Shown: positions 52,523 through 62,342 of the stretch, in pieces
How positions within the stretch are numbered: position 1 is the first letter of the stretch
How the letters are laid out: each line of letters opens with the position of its first letter
Assembly (NCBI GenBank): GCA_022824365.1
Contig: JAJEAA010000029.1
Location: 1-64,000, forward strand
Reading direction: 5' to 3'
From: Anaerolineae bacterium
GTDB taxonomy: Bacteria > Chloroflexota > Anaerolineae > Aggregatilineales > Phototrophicaceae
DNA: 64,000 bases
Translations under genes and position numbers: made by a program
The notes under the pieces: model-generated
The model's input: the letters and a program-made list of their open reading frames with translations, nothing else
Database searches by the model: none
Told to the model about the DNA's origin: nothing

Positions 52523-53275
52523 ATGGAACGGCGAATCGCAATCATTACCGGCGCTGGCTCGGGCATTGGACGGGCGGCGGCGCTGGCTCTCTGGGAAGCC
52601 GGCTATTCCTTGGCGTTGGCGGGCCGGCGTGAGGAGAAACTTCAGGAGACAGTCGCCGAAGCTGGCGTCAGCCCGGAGCGCGCGCTGGTCCTCCCGACCG
52701 ATGTCACGGACCGCCTGGCGGTCGCGCGCCTCTTCACCGCGACGAAAGTGCGTTACGGCCGGTTGGATCTGCTATTCAACAACGCCGGTATGGGCGCGCC
52801 TCCTTTGCCCTTGGAAGACCTGAGCGAGGAGCAATGGCAGCGGGTGGTGGCGGTTAACTTGACCGGCGTCTTCTGGTGTACGCAGGAAGCTTTCAAGCTC
52901 ATGAAAGCCCAGCGGCCGCGAGGCGGAAGAATCATCAACAATGGATCTATATCGGCGCAGGTTCCGCGCCCGCATTCCGCGCCATACACCGCTACCAAGC
53001 ACGCCCTGACTGGCTTGACCAAATCGACCGCGCTGGATGGCAGGGCGCACGATATCGCCTGCGGTCAAATCGATATCGGCAACGCGCGAACCGAGATGAC
53101 CGAGCGCATGGAGCGGGGCATCTTGCAGGCGAATGGCGAATTGGCGGTGGAGCCGACTATGGATGCGCGCAACGTCGCGGACGCCGTGGTCTACATGGCG
53201 AATCTGCCGCTTTCCGCGAACGTGCTATTCATCACTGTTATGGCTACCGGAATGCCTTATGTTGGCCGAGGATAA
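52523..53275 (+). CDS. Short-chain dehydrogenase/reductase (SDR)
   Basis: This 250-residue classical SDR has the NAD(P) motif [10 protein letters not shown] (residues 10-19), NNAGMG near 90, the catalytic Ser in NGSIS and YTATK (Tyr-x-x-x-Lys). AGRREEKL after strand 2 with basic residues suggests NADP preference. GGAGAGATA precedes the ATG at 52523. It leads a unit with an amidase, a lactate-permease-like transporter and an aminotransferase. The substrate is not evident. Confidence 0.9.
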   Translation: MERRIAIITGAGSGIGRAAALALWEAGYSLALAGRREEKLQETVAEAGVSPERALVLPTDVTDRLAVARLFTATKVRYGRLDLLFNNAGMGAPPLPLEDLSEEQWQRVVAVNLTGVFWCTQEAFKLMKAQRPRGGRIINNGSISAQVPRPHSAPYTATKHALTGLTKSTALDGRAHDIACGQIDIGNARTEMTERMERGILQANGELAVEPTMDARNVADAVVYMANLPLSANVLFITVMATGMPYVGRG

Positions 53276-53281
53276 ACCAGG

Positions 53282-54718
53282 ATGAGCGAACTGATATGGC
53301 TTAGCGCCGTTGAGCTGGCGGCTATGATTCGGCGCGGCGATGTCTCCGCGGCCGAAGTCCTGGCCGCCCACATGGAGCAGATTGAGAAAGTCGATCCCGC
53401 GCTCAACGCGATCATCACCTATCTGCCGGAGTTGGCTCTGGATATTGCGCGCGCCGCCGATGAGAAACAAGCGCGCGGCGATGAATTGGGGGTCCTGCAT
53501 GGATTGCCAATCGCGCATAAAGACCTCTCCGAAACAGCCGGGATTCGCACGACTATGGGGTCGCCTGTTTTCAGCGATTATGTGCCGGAAGCGGACGATC
53601 TCATCATCGCGCGCCTGAAACAGGCGGGCTGCGTCACGCTGGGCAAGACCAATGTGCCCGAGTTCGGCGCTGGCTCGCACACTTATAATCCCGTCTTCGG
53701 CGCAACCCGTAATCCCTATGACTTGTCGAAGACTTGCGGGGGCAGCAGCGGAGGCGCCGCGGTGGCTTTGGCCGCCGGCATGATACCGATTGCCGATGGG
53801 AGCGATCTGGGCGGCTCGCTGCGCAATCCGGCATCTTTCTGCAATGTCGTTGGTTTTCGTCCATCGCCGGGACGGGCGCCAAGCTATCCCAAGAGTATGG
53901 CTTGGTCGACGCTGTCAGTTGTAGGTCCGATGGGGCGGACCGTGCAAGATGTTGCGCTTATGCTGCAGGCGATTGCCGGTTACGACAGTCGGGCGCCGGT
54001 ATCATTGCACGAGCCGGCCAGGATTTTTGCTGAACCGCTGGAGCGCGACTTCGCTAATGTGCTCATTGCCTGGAGCCCTGACCTGGGCAGCTTGCCCGTT
54101 GACAAGCGCGTAAGGGATACGATTCAAGCGCAGTTGCCGGTTTTCAGCGATCTGGGCTGCCGGGTAGAGCAAGCTCATCCCGATTTCCGCGATGCTTACG
54201 ACATCTTTCAGACTTTGCGCGCCTGGAGTTTTGAGCAGAGCTTCGCCGAGCACTTCGCCCAATTTGGCGAAGAAGCTTTCAAAGAGACTATCCGCTGGAA
54301 CGCCGCCAAGGGTCGATCCTTAACCGGGGCGCAAATCAGCCGCGCCGAGGTCAAGCGCACCGAGCTGTTCCATCGCGTTCGCGAATTTCTTGAGACCTAC
54401 GAATATCTCCTCTTGCCGACGGCGCAGGCGCCGCCATTCCCGATTGAATGGGAGTATCCGCAAGCCATCAACGACCAACCCATGACCACCTACATCGACT
54501 GGATGATGAGTTGCGCCTATATTACCGTTACTGGTCTTCCGGCTATATCCGTGCCATGCGGCTTTACTGAAGACGGATTGCCCATAGGCTTGCAGATTGT
54601 GGGCCGGCCGCACGCCGATTTTTCGGTCCTGCAATTGGCTTACGCTTTCCAGGAAGCGACTCGCTTTTACGAGCGTAAACCAGATTTCGGCGGCGATTCG
54701 GCGACCCACGCGCCATGA
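53282..54718 (+). CDS. Amidase signature family hydrolase
   Basis: This 478-residue enzyme has the full Ser-Ser-Lys triad of the amidase signature: K80 (IAHKDLSE), S155 in TCGGSSGGAA and S179 in GSDLGGSLRNPAS. It hydrolyses an amide bond, giving ammonia or an amine plus a carboxylate. Length is normal for free amidases and it lacks GatA-type partners nearby, so it is not the tRNA amidotransferase subunit. It begins 6 nt after the SDR stop and is followed by the carboxylate transporter gene. Confidence 0.9.
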   Translation: MSELIWLSAVELAAMIRRGDVSAAEVLAAHMEQIEKVDPALNAIITYLPELALDIARAADEKQARGDELGVLHGLPIAHKDLSETAGIRTTMGSPVFSDYVPEADDLIIARLKQAGCVTLGKTNVPEFGAGSHTYNPVFGATRNPYDLSKTCGGSSGGAAVALAAGMIPIADGSDLGGSLRNPASFCNVVGFRPSPGRAPSYPKSMAWSTLSVVGPMGRTVQDVALMLQAIAGYDSRAPVSLHEPARIFAEPLERDFANVLIAWSPDLGSLPVDKRVRDTIQAQLPVFSDLGCRVEQAHPDFRDAYDIFQTLRAWSFEQSFAEHFAQFGEEAFKETIRWNAAKGRSLTGAQISRAEVKRTELFHRVREFLETYEYLLLPTAQAPPFPIEWEYPQAINDQPMTTYIDWMMSCAYITVTGLPAISVPCGFTEDGLPIGLQIVGRPHADFSVLQLAYAFQEATRFYERKPDFGGDSATHAP

Positions 54719-54797
54719 TGGATTTTGACGGCCAATTGATCGGCTGCGCTGCCCTAGACCTTCTTGATCCACTTTCGTCCGCCTTGGAGAATTGTTT

Positions 54798-56360
54798 TTG
54801 GAACTTAACTTTGTAAATTGGTTGCTGGCGCTATTGCCGGTACTGGCGGTTCTTTTCCTGATGGTCGGCTTGGGCTGGGGCGGCAGCCGCGCCGGTTCCG
54901 CCGGATTCATCACTGCGCTTGTTCTTTCGCTGACGGTATTTGGCGGCAACTTGACGCTCGTTACGGTCGCTATCGGCAAGTCGATCCTCCTGGCAGCCGA
55001 TGTGCTCTACATCGTCTGGATGGCGCTCTTCTTTTATAACGTGACCAATGAGTCCGGTTCGGTCGCTCTTATCGGGCGGAGCCTGCCGCGCTTGACCTCG
55101 GACCGGGCCGCGCAAAGTCTGCTGATTAGCTGGGTCTTCGTTTCGCTGTTGCAAGGCGTCGGCGGCTTTGGCGTGCCGGTGGCGGTGGTTGCGCCACTGC
55201 TGGTCGGCCTCGGATACACCGCGACGCAATCCGTCATCATGGCGTCGTTGGGTCACGGCTGGGCAGTGACCTTTGGTTCGCTGGGCACATCGTTCGTCGC
55301 GCTGACTGCCGTGACCGGCTTGCCAGGCGAGGCGCTGGCGCATGAGGCTGCGGTTATCCTTGGTTTGGCATGCTTCGTCAGTGGCGCGCTGGTGGTCTAT
55401 GTCAGCTCTGGTTGGGCTGGCTTGCTGCGTTCGATTCCGATGCTCGTCGCGGTCGGCGCGCTGATGGGCTTCACGCAATGGTGGATGGCGACAAATGGCT
55501 TGTGGACGCTCGGCTCGACTTCCGGCGCATTGGCGGGGGCTGTGGTTGGCGTCATTTACGTGCTGTCGCCGCTGCACAAAGGGGGGAGAAGGAAGGACAG
55601 GGCGACGAACGAAGACCATTCGCGCAGCATCATTCTGGCAATGGCGGCCTATGTGATCTTGTTGGTCCTGGCGTTCTCCGCCAACCTGGTCGAGCCCTTG
55701 GAACAACTCGTGGACCGGGTAAGGATTGACATCGCATTTCCGGCTGTGACCACGGCTTTTGGCTGGCAGGTCCCGGCGGAGAGCGGCCGCGTGATCAGCG
55801 TTTTCGGCCACGCCGGCGCCATTCTTTTCTACGCGGGCTTATGCGCTTTCCTGCTGTATCGACAGGCGGGTTATTATGAAAGCGCAACGGTATGGCGTGA
55901 AATCTGGGCGAAAGTACGCCGATCGGCGCTAAAATCAACCATATCGATATTGGCTTTGGTGGCGATGGCGGCTTTGATGACGCATACTGGCATGACACAA
56001 ATGATTGCAAGGGGCATCAGCGAAACATTCAGCGCAGATCTGTATCCTCTTTTCGCGCCTTTCATCGGCACGCTGGGCGCTTTCATGACCGGAAGCAATA
56101 CCAACTCGAACGTGGTTTTTGGCGCGCTGCAGCAGGAGACGGCCAATCTGTTGGCTTTGAGCGTGCCGGTGGTTCTGGCGGGCCAGACGGCGGGCGCTTC
56201 GCTCGGCAGCGTACTGGCGCCGGCTAAGATCATTGTCGGCTGCAGCACAGTTGGGCTGGGCGGGCAGGAAGGTCCGGTCATCCGGCGTATGTTGTTCCTG
56301 GGTTTGATTCCGGTGGCCTTTGTCGCGCTGGCTACGTTTTTCAAGTTGAGTGGCGCGTGA
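54798..56360 (+). CDS. L-lactate permease (LctP) family transporter
   Basis: This 520-residue membrane protein has 12 or more hydrophobic segments and the lactate-permease blocks LLQGVGGFGVPVAVVAP (near residue 117), SLGHGWAVTFGSLG and TGSNTNSNVVFGALQQ (near 435). The family carries lactate, glycolate or related 2-hydroxy acids with protons. The TTG at 54798 (8 nt after GGAG) is preferred to the TTG at 54792; no ATG is available. It would import a hydroxy acid for, or export one from, the metabolism encoded around it. Confidence 0.88.
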   Translation: MELNFVNWLLALLPVLAVLFLMVGLGWGGSRAGSAGFITALVLSLTVFGGNLTLVTVAIGKSILLAADVLYIVWMALFFYNVTNESGSVALIGRSLPRLTSDRAAQSLLISWVFVSLLQGVGGFGVPVAVVAPLLVGLGYTATQSVIMASLGHGWAVTFGSLGTSFVALTAVTGLPGEALAHEAAVILGLACFVSGALVVYVSSGWAGLLRSIPMLVAVGALMGFTQWWMATNGLWTLGSTSGALAGAVVGVIYVLSPLHKGGRRKDRATNEDHSRSIILAMAAYVILLVLAFSANLVEPLEQLVDRVRIDIAFPAVTTAFGWQVPAESGRVISVFGHAGAILFYAGLCAFLLYRQAGYYESATVWREIWAKVRRSALKSTISILALVAMAALMTHTGMTQMIARGISETFSADLYPLFAPFIGTLGAFMTGSNTNSNVVFGALQQETANLLALSVPVVLAGQTAGASLGSVLAPAKIIVGCSTVGLGGQEGPVIRRMLFLGLIPVAFVALATFFKLSGA

Positions 56361-56401
56361 GCGAGACGCGCAAGTCAAGTTAGGCAAGATTGGGGATTAT
56401 C

Positions 56402-57655
56402 ATGAGTGAACTGGCGCTATTTGGCGGGGAAACTACACGGACGGCAGCTTACCCCGTCTGGCCGATACATGATGAACGAGATGTCGCCGCTGTCGCCGAA
56501 GTGGTCCGCAGCGGCAATTGGGGCGGCTTTCCTTATCCGGGTCCGCAAACGCAGCGTTTCCTCGATTCTTTCATCGAGTTGCAGCGAGGGCAATACGCCG
56601 TCGCCGTGATGAATGGAACGATAACGATGGAGGTGGCTTTGCGGGCGGCGGGCGTCGGCTGGGGCGATGAGGTGATCGTACCCGCCTACACCTTTCAAGC
56701 GACCGCTTCCGCGCCGATGATGGCCGGCGCCATCCCTGTCCTGGTTGATATCGATCCCGATACCTTCTGCATTGATCCGGTCGCTATCGAGGCGGCTATC
56801 AGCGAGCGGACGCGCGCGATAATCCCGGTGCATGCCGGCTCACAAATGGCGGACATGGATGCCATCATGGCGATAGCGGCCAGGCATGAGCTCATTGTCA
56901 TAGAAGATGCGGCGCATGCGCACGGCGCTGTTTGGAACGGGCAAGGCGCCGGAACGCTCGGGCACTTTGGTTCTTTCAGCATGCAATCCACCAAAATAAT
57001 GACCGCGGGCGAAGGTGGCGTACTGCTCTGTCGCTCGGAGGAAGATGCCTGGCGCGCGGCTAGCATCATTGATTGCGGACGCCCGCACGACCCGGCGGGC
57101 AAGTTGTACACGCAGGGCGGCAACTACCGCATGACTGAATTGCAGGCGGCTCTTCTGAATGTCGCTCTGGAGCGCTTCCCCGCTCAAGCGCAAATGCGCG
57201 AAGAAATGGCAAATTACATGGACGAGGCGCTCAGCGAAGTCGAGGGTCTACGCGTGCTTCCGCGTGATCCCCGACATGAGAAGCGCGCGCTGTACCGCTA
57301 CACCTTCGCCATCGACCCCGACGAATTCGGCGCGACCAATATCGTGCTGGAACGCGCCTTGAACGCGGAGGGCATACCCTGCTCGCGGGGCTACGACCCG
57401 ATGTATCGATACGACCTGTTCCGGCCGCAGCATTCGCGCTTGGCAGTGCCGTCCGCCTTTCCGCAATACTTCGACTTTTCGGATATGCATTTGCCCGTCA
57501 CCGAACGAATCAGTGGACAAGAGGGTTTCTGGTTGGATGAGGAGATCTTTCGCGCCGGCAAAGAGGGCGTTGACGATGTCATCGCCGCGCTGACCAAGGC
57601 GCAATCGGCGCTTCGGCGCGATCCGTCGCTGGCGGATCGTATCCGCGCCCTATGA
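56402..57655 (+). CDS. DegT/DnrJ/EryC1/StrS-family aminotransferase
   Basis: This 417-residue PLP enzyme has K198 (MQSTKIMTAGEGG) as the expected Schiff-base residue and D169 (VIEDAAHAHG) for the pyridine nitrogen. It starts at the ATG at 56402, in front of the family N-terminus ELALFGGE...WP. Family members transfer amino groups to keto-sugars in glycan or secondary metabolite assembly, or act as sugar dehydratases. No nucleotide-sugar genes are nearby, so the usual role in surface sugars is uncertain. It ends the SDR-amidase-permease unit. Confidence 0.88.
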   Translation: MSELALFGGETTRTAAYPVWPIHDERDVAAVAEVVRSGNWGGFPYPGPQTQRFLDSFIELQRGQYAVAVMNGTITMEVALRAAGVGWGDEVIVPAYTFQATASAPMMAGAIPVLVDIDPDTFCIDPVAIEAAISERTRAIIPVHAGSQMADMDAIMAIAARHELIVIEDAAHAHGAVWNGQGAGTLGHFGSFSMQSTKIMTAGEGGVLLCRSEEDAWRAASIIDCGRPHDPAGKLYTQGGNYRMTELQAALLNVALERFPAQAQMREEMANYMDEALSEVEGLRVLPRDPRHEKRALYRYTFAIDPDEFGATNIVLERALNAEGIPCSRGYDPMYRYDLFRPQHSRLAVPSAFPQYFDFSDMHLPVTERISGQEGFWLDEEIFRAGKEGVDDVIAALTKAQSALRRDPSLADRIRAL

Positions 57656-57661
57656 ACCGCG

Positions 57662-59260
57662 TCAATCGCGCACGGTCGTCGGATAGCCTATCGGGTCAAT
57701 CATCACGTCAATCAAAGCTGGCGCTCGCGAAGCCAATCCTTGTCGGATCGCGCGGTCGCATTCTCCCTCTGATTCCACCTTGTGGTAAGCCAGTCCGTAA
57801 GCGCGGGCGATGTATTCGAAGTCGGGATTTACAAATTCGGTTCCGAATGCCGGGCGCCCTTGCCGATGCTGCGCCGAGCGGATCAAGTCCAGCGCCGAAT
57901 CGTTCATGACTGTTACCAGCACCGGCAGATGTCGCTCGACCAATAAGCCCAACTCGCCAATGGCCATGGCCAGGCCGGCGTCGCCGGTGATACAAACGGT
58001 CGGCTGCCCGGTGACTTCCGCGGCCGCGATGGCGCTGCTTAAGCCGAATCCCATCGCTGATAGCCCATTCGATACAAAATAGCGATTGGGCTGGCGCGCT
58101 TGCCAGTTTAAGGCGGCGAAGATCTTGTGCGAACCAACATCGGTCGTGACGATTATGTCATCGGGCGTATTCGCTCGCAGGGCGTTCAAGAATGTTTGCG
58201 GCAATACCCGCCTCGCTCTCGGCGCGGAAAACTCGAGATCTGCGAGCTTGTCATGGAAGCGCCGCACGCGCTCTGCGCCCCAATCGGCTGCGGTCGCCGC
58301 TTTTATATCAGGCAAGGACTTGAGCATGACTTCAACATCGCCGACAAGCTCCAGCGCGCTCGCGATGCGCGGGTCTGTATTCGCCCAGGACGCCAGCCAA
58401 ATGAGAGGTTTGCGGTAATCCCAGGGCTTGACCAGCTCAACTACGTCAAAGCCAATAGCGAGAATGCAATCGGCTTCATCAAACAATTCGTAGACCGGAT
58501 CCTGGCGCGTCAAACCCAGGGCGCCAGCGTACAAGGGATGGTCCGCGGACAAAGCGCCTTTGCTCTTCGGCGTATCCACAACCGGGGCGCCCAAGTTCTC
58601 AGCGAGCTGTTTGACTTCCGGATAGGGCGTCGCCGGCTCCAAGCCCAAGCCAAGCACAATGATCGGCTTCCGCTTGTCGGCGAGCAGGGCGCTTGCCTCG
58701 TCCAGATTGCCGCAGCGATTCGCCAACTCGATAACGGCATCTTCCGTATTGGATTCTTGCAGGACGCGCTGAGAGGCAATCCGATTGTGCAGGCTGATAT
58801 GTACCGGACCCGGTCGGTCCGCACGCGCCAGGCGCATGGCTTTTCCAATGACGTTGACGGCGTTTCCCGGTTTGAGTTCCGCGCTGAATTTGCTGATGGG
58901 ATCGAATACCGCGTTTAAGTCCAGCACTTGATGCGTATGACGGCCGATGTCCGCTGGTTCGGTCGCTGCCGTGATCAGTAGGACCGGCGCGCGATCGAGG
59001 CAGGCATGGGCAAGCCCGGCATAGGCATTGGCTGCGCCGGGCCCCAGTGTTGTCAGCGCGACGCCGATTCTTCCCGTCAGCCGCGCCTCTGTGGCCGCCA
59101 TGAAGCAAGCGCTGCTTTCGTTCTTGACGAGCAGGAAGTCTATGCCCTGCTGGCGTATCGCCTCAAGGAGCGCCACGTTTTCACCGCCGGGCAAGCCATA
59201 AACCCGCTCGACGCCCGCGGCTCGCAATTGCTCGGCAAAATATTCGGCGATCGTTTTCAT
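57662..59260 (-). CDS. Thiamine-pyrophosphate enzyme, acetolactate synthase-like
   Basis: This 532-residue protein has the three domains of the TPP decarboxylase/synthase family. The catalytic Glu lies in LVKNESSACF (near residue 52) and the TPP/Mg motif is GDAGLAMAIGELG...VMND. It is not followed by an acetolactate synthase small subunit, so it may be a benzoylformate decarboxylase-, oxalyl- or sulfo-type relative rather than true IlvB. It converges with the DegT gene (6-bp gap) and is divergent from a class I aminotransferase. Confidence 0.85.
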   Translation of the reverse strand: MKTIAEYFAEQLRAAGVERVYGLPGGENVALLEAIRQQGIDFLLVKNESSACFMAATEARLTGRIGVALTTLGPGAANAYAGLAHACLDRAPVLLITAATEPADIGRHTHQVLDLNAVFDPISKFSAELKPGNAVNVIGKAMRLARADRPGPVHISLHNRIASQRVLQESNTEDAVIELANRCGNLDEASALLADKRKPIIVLGLGLEPATPYPEVKQLAENLGAPVVDTPKSKGALSADHPLYAGALGLTRQDPVYELFDEADCILAIGFDVVELVKPWDYRKPLIWLASWANTDPRIASALELVGDVEVMLKSLPDIKAATAADWGAERVRRFHDKLADLEFSAPRARRVLPQTFLNALRANTPDDIIVTTDVGSHKIFAALNWQARQPNRYFVSNGLSAMGFGLSSAIAAAEVTGQPTVCITGDAGLAMAIGELGLLVERHLPVLVTVMNDSALDLIRSAQHRQGRPAFGTEFVNPDFEYIARAYGLAYHKVESEGECDRAIRQGLASRAPALIDVMIDPIGYPTTVRD

Positions 59261-59296
59261 GCCGCCAGATCCAAAATCAGAACCAAGTAGGCAGTC

Positions 59297-59324
59297 ATTA
59301 TGCCGATTCTAATTTTGATGTCAA
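59297..59324 (-). promoter_or_regulatory. Sigma70-type promoter, TTGACA-16-CATAAT
   Basis: On the minus strand TTGACA (59324-59319), 16 bp, CATAAT (59302-59297), 37 bp before the TPP-enzyme ATG. A TTGACA on the plus strand at 59340-59345 may belong to the divergent aminotransferase, but no good -10 is spaced from it. Confidence 0.55.
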
Positions 59325-59404
59325 TTCGAAGCGCAATACTTGACAGGACGTGGTACACTCCTCTGCTATGTGATTGACGTTGCGCATTGCGTTGCGGAGC
59401 GGCC

Positions 59405-60646
59405 ATGACTTTCGTGGCGGTAACTCAATCTGGCACATTGTCTTTGAATGAAAAGACAAACGAGTTTGAACGCGCCGGGCGCAAGCTGTATCGTTTTGGC
59501 TTCGGCGAATCCCCTTTTCCGCCGCCTGCGCGGATTCAGTTGGCTCTTAGCAAAGCGAGTCACCGTACCGAATATACTGAGGTAGCCGGTTTGCCGGCTC
59601 TGCGGGAACACATAGCCGCTTTTCACCATGAAGCCGACCGTTACCCAATTTCTTCGCGCCAAGTCCTGGTGGCGCCCGGCACCAAACCTCTGCTGTATAA
59701 CGTCATGCACGCCTTCCAACAAGCCGATGTTTTCTTGCCTGATCCTTCATGGGTGTCTTACGGCCCGCAAGCTGCTATCGCCGGTCATAAATTGACACGG
59801 ATTCCGACGTCCTTTGAGGGCCGTTGGCGCGTGACGCCGGAAGCGCTTGACCAAGCGCTCGCGCGCGCTGGCAAGACTGGCAGGCAGAAGTTGATCGTGC
59901 TCAACTACCCCGGCAATCCGGACGGTTTGACCTACAGCCGCGCCGAATTGGAAGCGTTGACTCATGTGCTCCGCGCCCAAAATGCGTGGGTGATTTCCGA
60001 TGAAATATACGCCTTGCTCGATCATTGCGGGACGCACGTCTCCCTGGCGAGCATCTATCCCGAACGAACCATGGTGACGACCGGGTTGTCCAAGTGGTGC
60101 GGCGCCGGAGGCTGGCGCTTGGGCGCCTTGATCTTGCCGCCCGATGTTCCGCGGGCATTGTATGACGCCTTGGTCGGCCTGGGTTCGGAAACATATTCCT
60201 GCGCCTCGGCGCCGATACAAATCGCGGCGCTATCCGCATACGAATTGGATGTTGACGTCCAAATATTCTTGGGAGCCCAACGCCGTATATTGGCTTCCAT
60301 CGGCGCGCTCGTTCATCGCAAGCTGCGGGAAACGGGCCTGCGCGTACACCCGCCCCAAGGAGCCTTCTACTTGTTGCTCGACTTCAGCCCCTTTGCCGAG
60401 CCGCTGGCGCGACGGGGCATCACGACCGACGAGCATCTCTGTAATCGGCTGCTCGAAGAAAGCGGAGTCGCGCTTTTGCCCGGCAAGGCTTTTGGCATGC
60501 GGGCCGAGGCTTTGACCGCGCGTATGGCCTATGTTGACTTCGACGGCGAAGGGGCTTTGAAGCAGGCGGATTTCGAGTTCCATGTGGAGCGGTACGCTGC
60601 GAAAATACTGGAAGGCATCGCCGCCTTAGGCGCTTGGCTGAACTAG
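59405..60646 (+). CDS. Class I/II PLP-dependent aminotransferase
   Basis: This 413-residue aspartate-aminotransferase-fold enzyme has N171 (NYPGNPDG), D199 and Y202 (VISDEIYAL), the Schiff-base K230 (TGLSKWCGAGGWRLG) and R238. It interconverts an amino acid and a 2-oxo acid. GGAG lies 5 nt before the ATG. Its TAG stop overlaps the TAG of the convergent exporter gene through a shared CTAG (60643-60646). The substrate is not evident. Confidence 0.9.
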   Translation: MTFVAVTQSGTLSLNEKTNEFERAGRKLYRFGFGESPFPPPARIQLALSKASHRTEYTEVAGLPALREHIAAFHHEADRYPISSRQVLVAPGTKPLLYNVMHAFQQADVFLPDPSWVSYGPQAAIAGHKLTRIPTSFEGRWRVTPEALDQALARAGKTGRQKLIVLNYPGNPDGLTYSRAELEALTHVLRAQNAWVISDEIYALLDHCGTHVSLASIYPERTMVTTGLSKWCGAGGWRLGALILPPDVPRALYDALVGLGSETYSCASAPIQIAALSAYELDVDVQIFLGAQRRILASIGALVHRKLRETGLRVHPPQGAFYLLLDFSPFAEPLARRGITTDEHLCNRLLEESGVALLPGKAFGMRAEALTARMAYVDFDGEGALKQADFEFHVERYAAKILEGIAALGAWLN

Positions 60647-61377
60647 CTTAAAAACAGCAGATAGAGGCTCAAGACCGCGAGCGGAGCCATCATCAGCCAT
60701 TCAAAGACTTGTTGATTGATATGGTCAATGAGGTAACGCGCGACTAAGACGGCTGGCGGAATCAAGACGAAGACCCAGGCTATGCTGATCAGCCGGTCAA
60801 AGTCGAATATATTGATGGCGACGTAGCCGGGCAACTTGGTCAAATTCATCACAGCGAAGAATAGCGTTGTTGTGCCGACGAACCTCCGCGGTGTCATCTT
60901 CGGCTGTAAAAGAAGATAGGCGGTGAAGGGCGGGGCGCCAACGTTTGCCAAGGTCGAGCCGAAACCGGATGCCCAACCGGCAAAGTACCCGTGCCATTTC
61001 TGCGGCCGGTAAGTCATATTAGCCAGATGATCGCTCGCGACTTTGAAAGCCAGCGCGACCAGGGTCAAGCCGCCGATGACGCGCTTCAAGGTGACCGGGT
61101 CAATACCTCTAAGCACGAGCATGCCAAGCGCCACGCCTATCAGTCCGGGCAAGAGCATGAGCTTGATGTATTGGCGGTCCCACTGCTTCCAATAGATGTA
61201 GAGCGCAAAAGCATCGGCGAAGATGAGCAGTGGCAAAATCAGCGCGACGGCGACCTGCGGGTCGATTATCAGCGTCAGCATTGGCACGGTCAGCGCGACC
61301 GGAACGGGCCCGCCCAATCCGCCTTTGGAAAAGCCGATCAGGATCCCCGTCTGCGCGAAAATAGTAATTTCTTCCAT
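60643..61377 (-). CDS. TauE/SafE-family membrane transporter (sulfite exporter-like)
   Basis: This 244-residue protein has seven to eight hydrophobic segments and the family motifs GFSKGGLGGPVPVALTVP at the N-terminus and GWASGFGSTLANVGAPPFTAY in the middle. Members export sulfite, sulfoacetate or other organic anions. The ATG at 61377 begins the family N-terminus; a TTG at 61404 is the only longer option. A perfect minus-strand TATAAT at 61417-61422 may be its -10. Confidence 0.85.
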   Translation of the reverse strand: MEEITIFAQTGILIGFSKGGLGGPVPVALTVPMLTLIIDPQVAVALILPLLIFADAFALYIYWKQWDRQYIKLMLLPGLIGVALGMLVLRGIDPVTLKRVIGGLTLVALAFKVASDHLANMTYRPQKWHGYFAGWASGFGSTLANVGAPPFTAYLLLQPKMTPRRFVGTTTLFFAVMNLTKLPGYVAINIFDFDRLISIAWVFVLIPPAVLVARYLIDHINQQVFEWLMMAPLAVLSLYLLFLS

Positions 61378-61416
61378 CGTCTCTGACCATAATTTATGCG
61401 TCAAACTGCGTCGCCG

Positions 61417-61422
61417 ATTATA
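61417..61422 (-). promoter_or_regulatory. Possible -10 box TATAAT for the TauE/SafE gene
   Basis: A perfect TATAAT on the minus strand lies 40 bp before the ATG at 61377. No good -35 is spaced from it. Confidence 0.35.
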
Positions 61423-61541
61423 CGACGCGGCGTGACATCATTCGATATTTGAATTATCCTCGCTTCGCCGCGGGGGCGCTGCTGCGATGAATGCTTGCTC
61501 GGCAGTTCGCTCGAGGAAACGGTCGCAAATGGGAGGGCATT

Positions 61542-62342
61542 TTGGATATCAAGAAACTGAATGACGAAGGACGCGAGCTTTGGAACCGCAAGGCAAAGTT
61601 CTGGGATGAGTTGTTTGGAGACACCGGCAACGTATTTCACCGGCGCTTGGTCGAGCCCAGCGTATTGGAACTGCTTGACTTGCGACCTGGCGAGACCGTT
61701 CTCGATGTCAGTTGCGGAAATGGCGCCCTCACAAGGCGGCTGGCGGCGCTAGGCGCGCGGGTCACAGCTATTGATTTCAGCGACCAGATGATAGAGTTGG
61801 CGCGGCGGCGCACTGATTCCGCAGGTCTCAGTGTGGAGTATCTCGTCCGTGACGTCACCGACGAGGGCGCATTGCTGAAACTCGGTCAGGCTCGGTTCGA
61901 CGCGATCACCTGCTCAATGGCTTTAATGGACATCCCGATCATTGAACCACTGTTCCGGGCGGCTGCCAGTCTCCTGCGCGCTGATGGCAGGTTCGTCTTC
62001 TCTACGATGCACCCGGCATTTAATTCCAATAATCCGATCTTCCTGCATGAAAAGGAAGACTGCGACGGCGCGATTATAGAGCGTTTCTCGATCAAGATAA
62101 GGCAATATCTTGACATGCCGCCGGTGAAGGGCGCGGGCGCGCCAGGAGAGCCGACGCCGCATTTCTATTACCATCGTCCGCTGGCGGAATTGCTTGGTTC
62201 AGCCTTTGCCGCGGGTTTCGCCCTGGATGGTCTGCTTGAGCCCGCCTTTTCAGCTGGTGATGACAACGAGCCTGCGCGTCTTAGTTGGAGCAGCTTTCCT
62301 CAGATTCCGCCGATTCTCAGCGGACGCTTGCGCCACGCTTAA
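61542..62342 (+). CDS. Class I SAM-dependent methyltransferase
   Basis: This 266-residue protein has the S-adenosylmethionine-binding motif I VLDVSCGNGALTRRLA (about residues 55-70), the acidic end of strand 2 (TAIDFSDQMIELAR) and DAITCSMALMDI as motif IV region. The TTG at 61542 has GGGAGG 5 nt upstream and is preferred over the ATG at 61491, which has no clear ribosome site. The methyl acceptor is unknown. It converges with the B3/B4 gene, the two stops overlapping by 4 nt. Confidence 0.82.
   Translation: MDIKKLNDEGRELWNRKAKFWDELFGDTGNVFHRRLVEPSVLELLDLRPGETVLDVSCGNGALTRRLAALGARVTAIDFSDQMIELARRRTDSAGLSVEYLVRDVTDEGALLKLGQARFDAITCSMALMDIPIIEPLFRAAASLLRADGRFVFSTMHPAFNSNNPIFLHEKEDCDGAIIERFSIKIRQYLDMPPVKGAGAPGEPTPHFYYHRPLAELLGSAFAAGFALDGLLEPAFSAGDDNEPARLSWSSFPQIPPILSGRLRHA

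Noticed and set aside
54831..55811. 326-codon minus-strand frame rich in His, Arg, Gln
   Set aside because: Antisense to the lactate-permease-family gene; the composition is that of a mirrored hydrophobic sequence.
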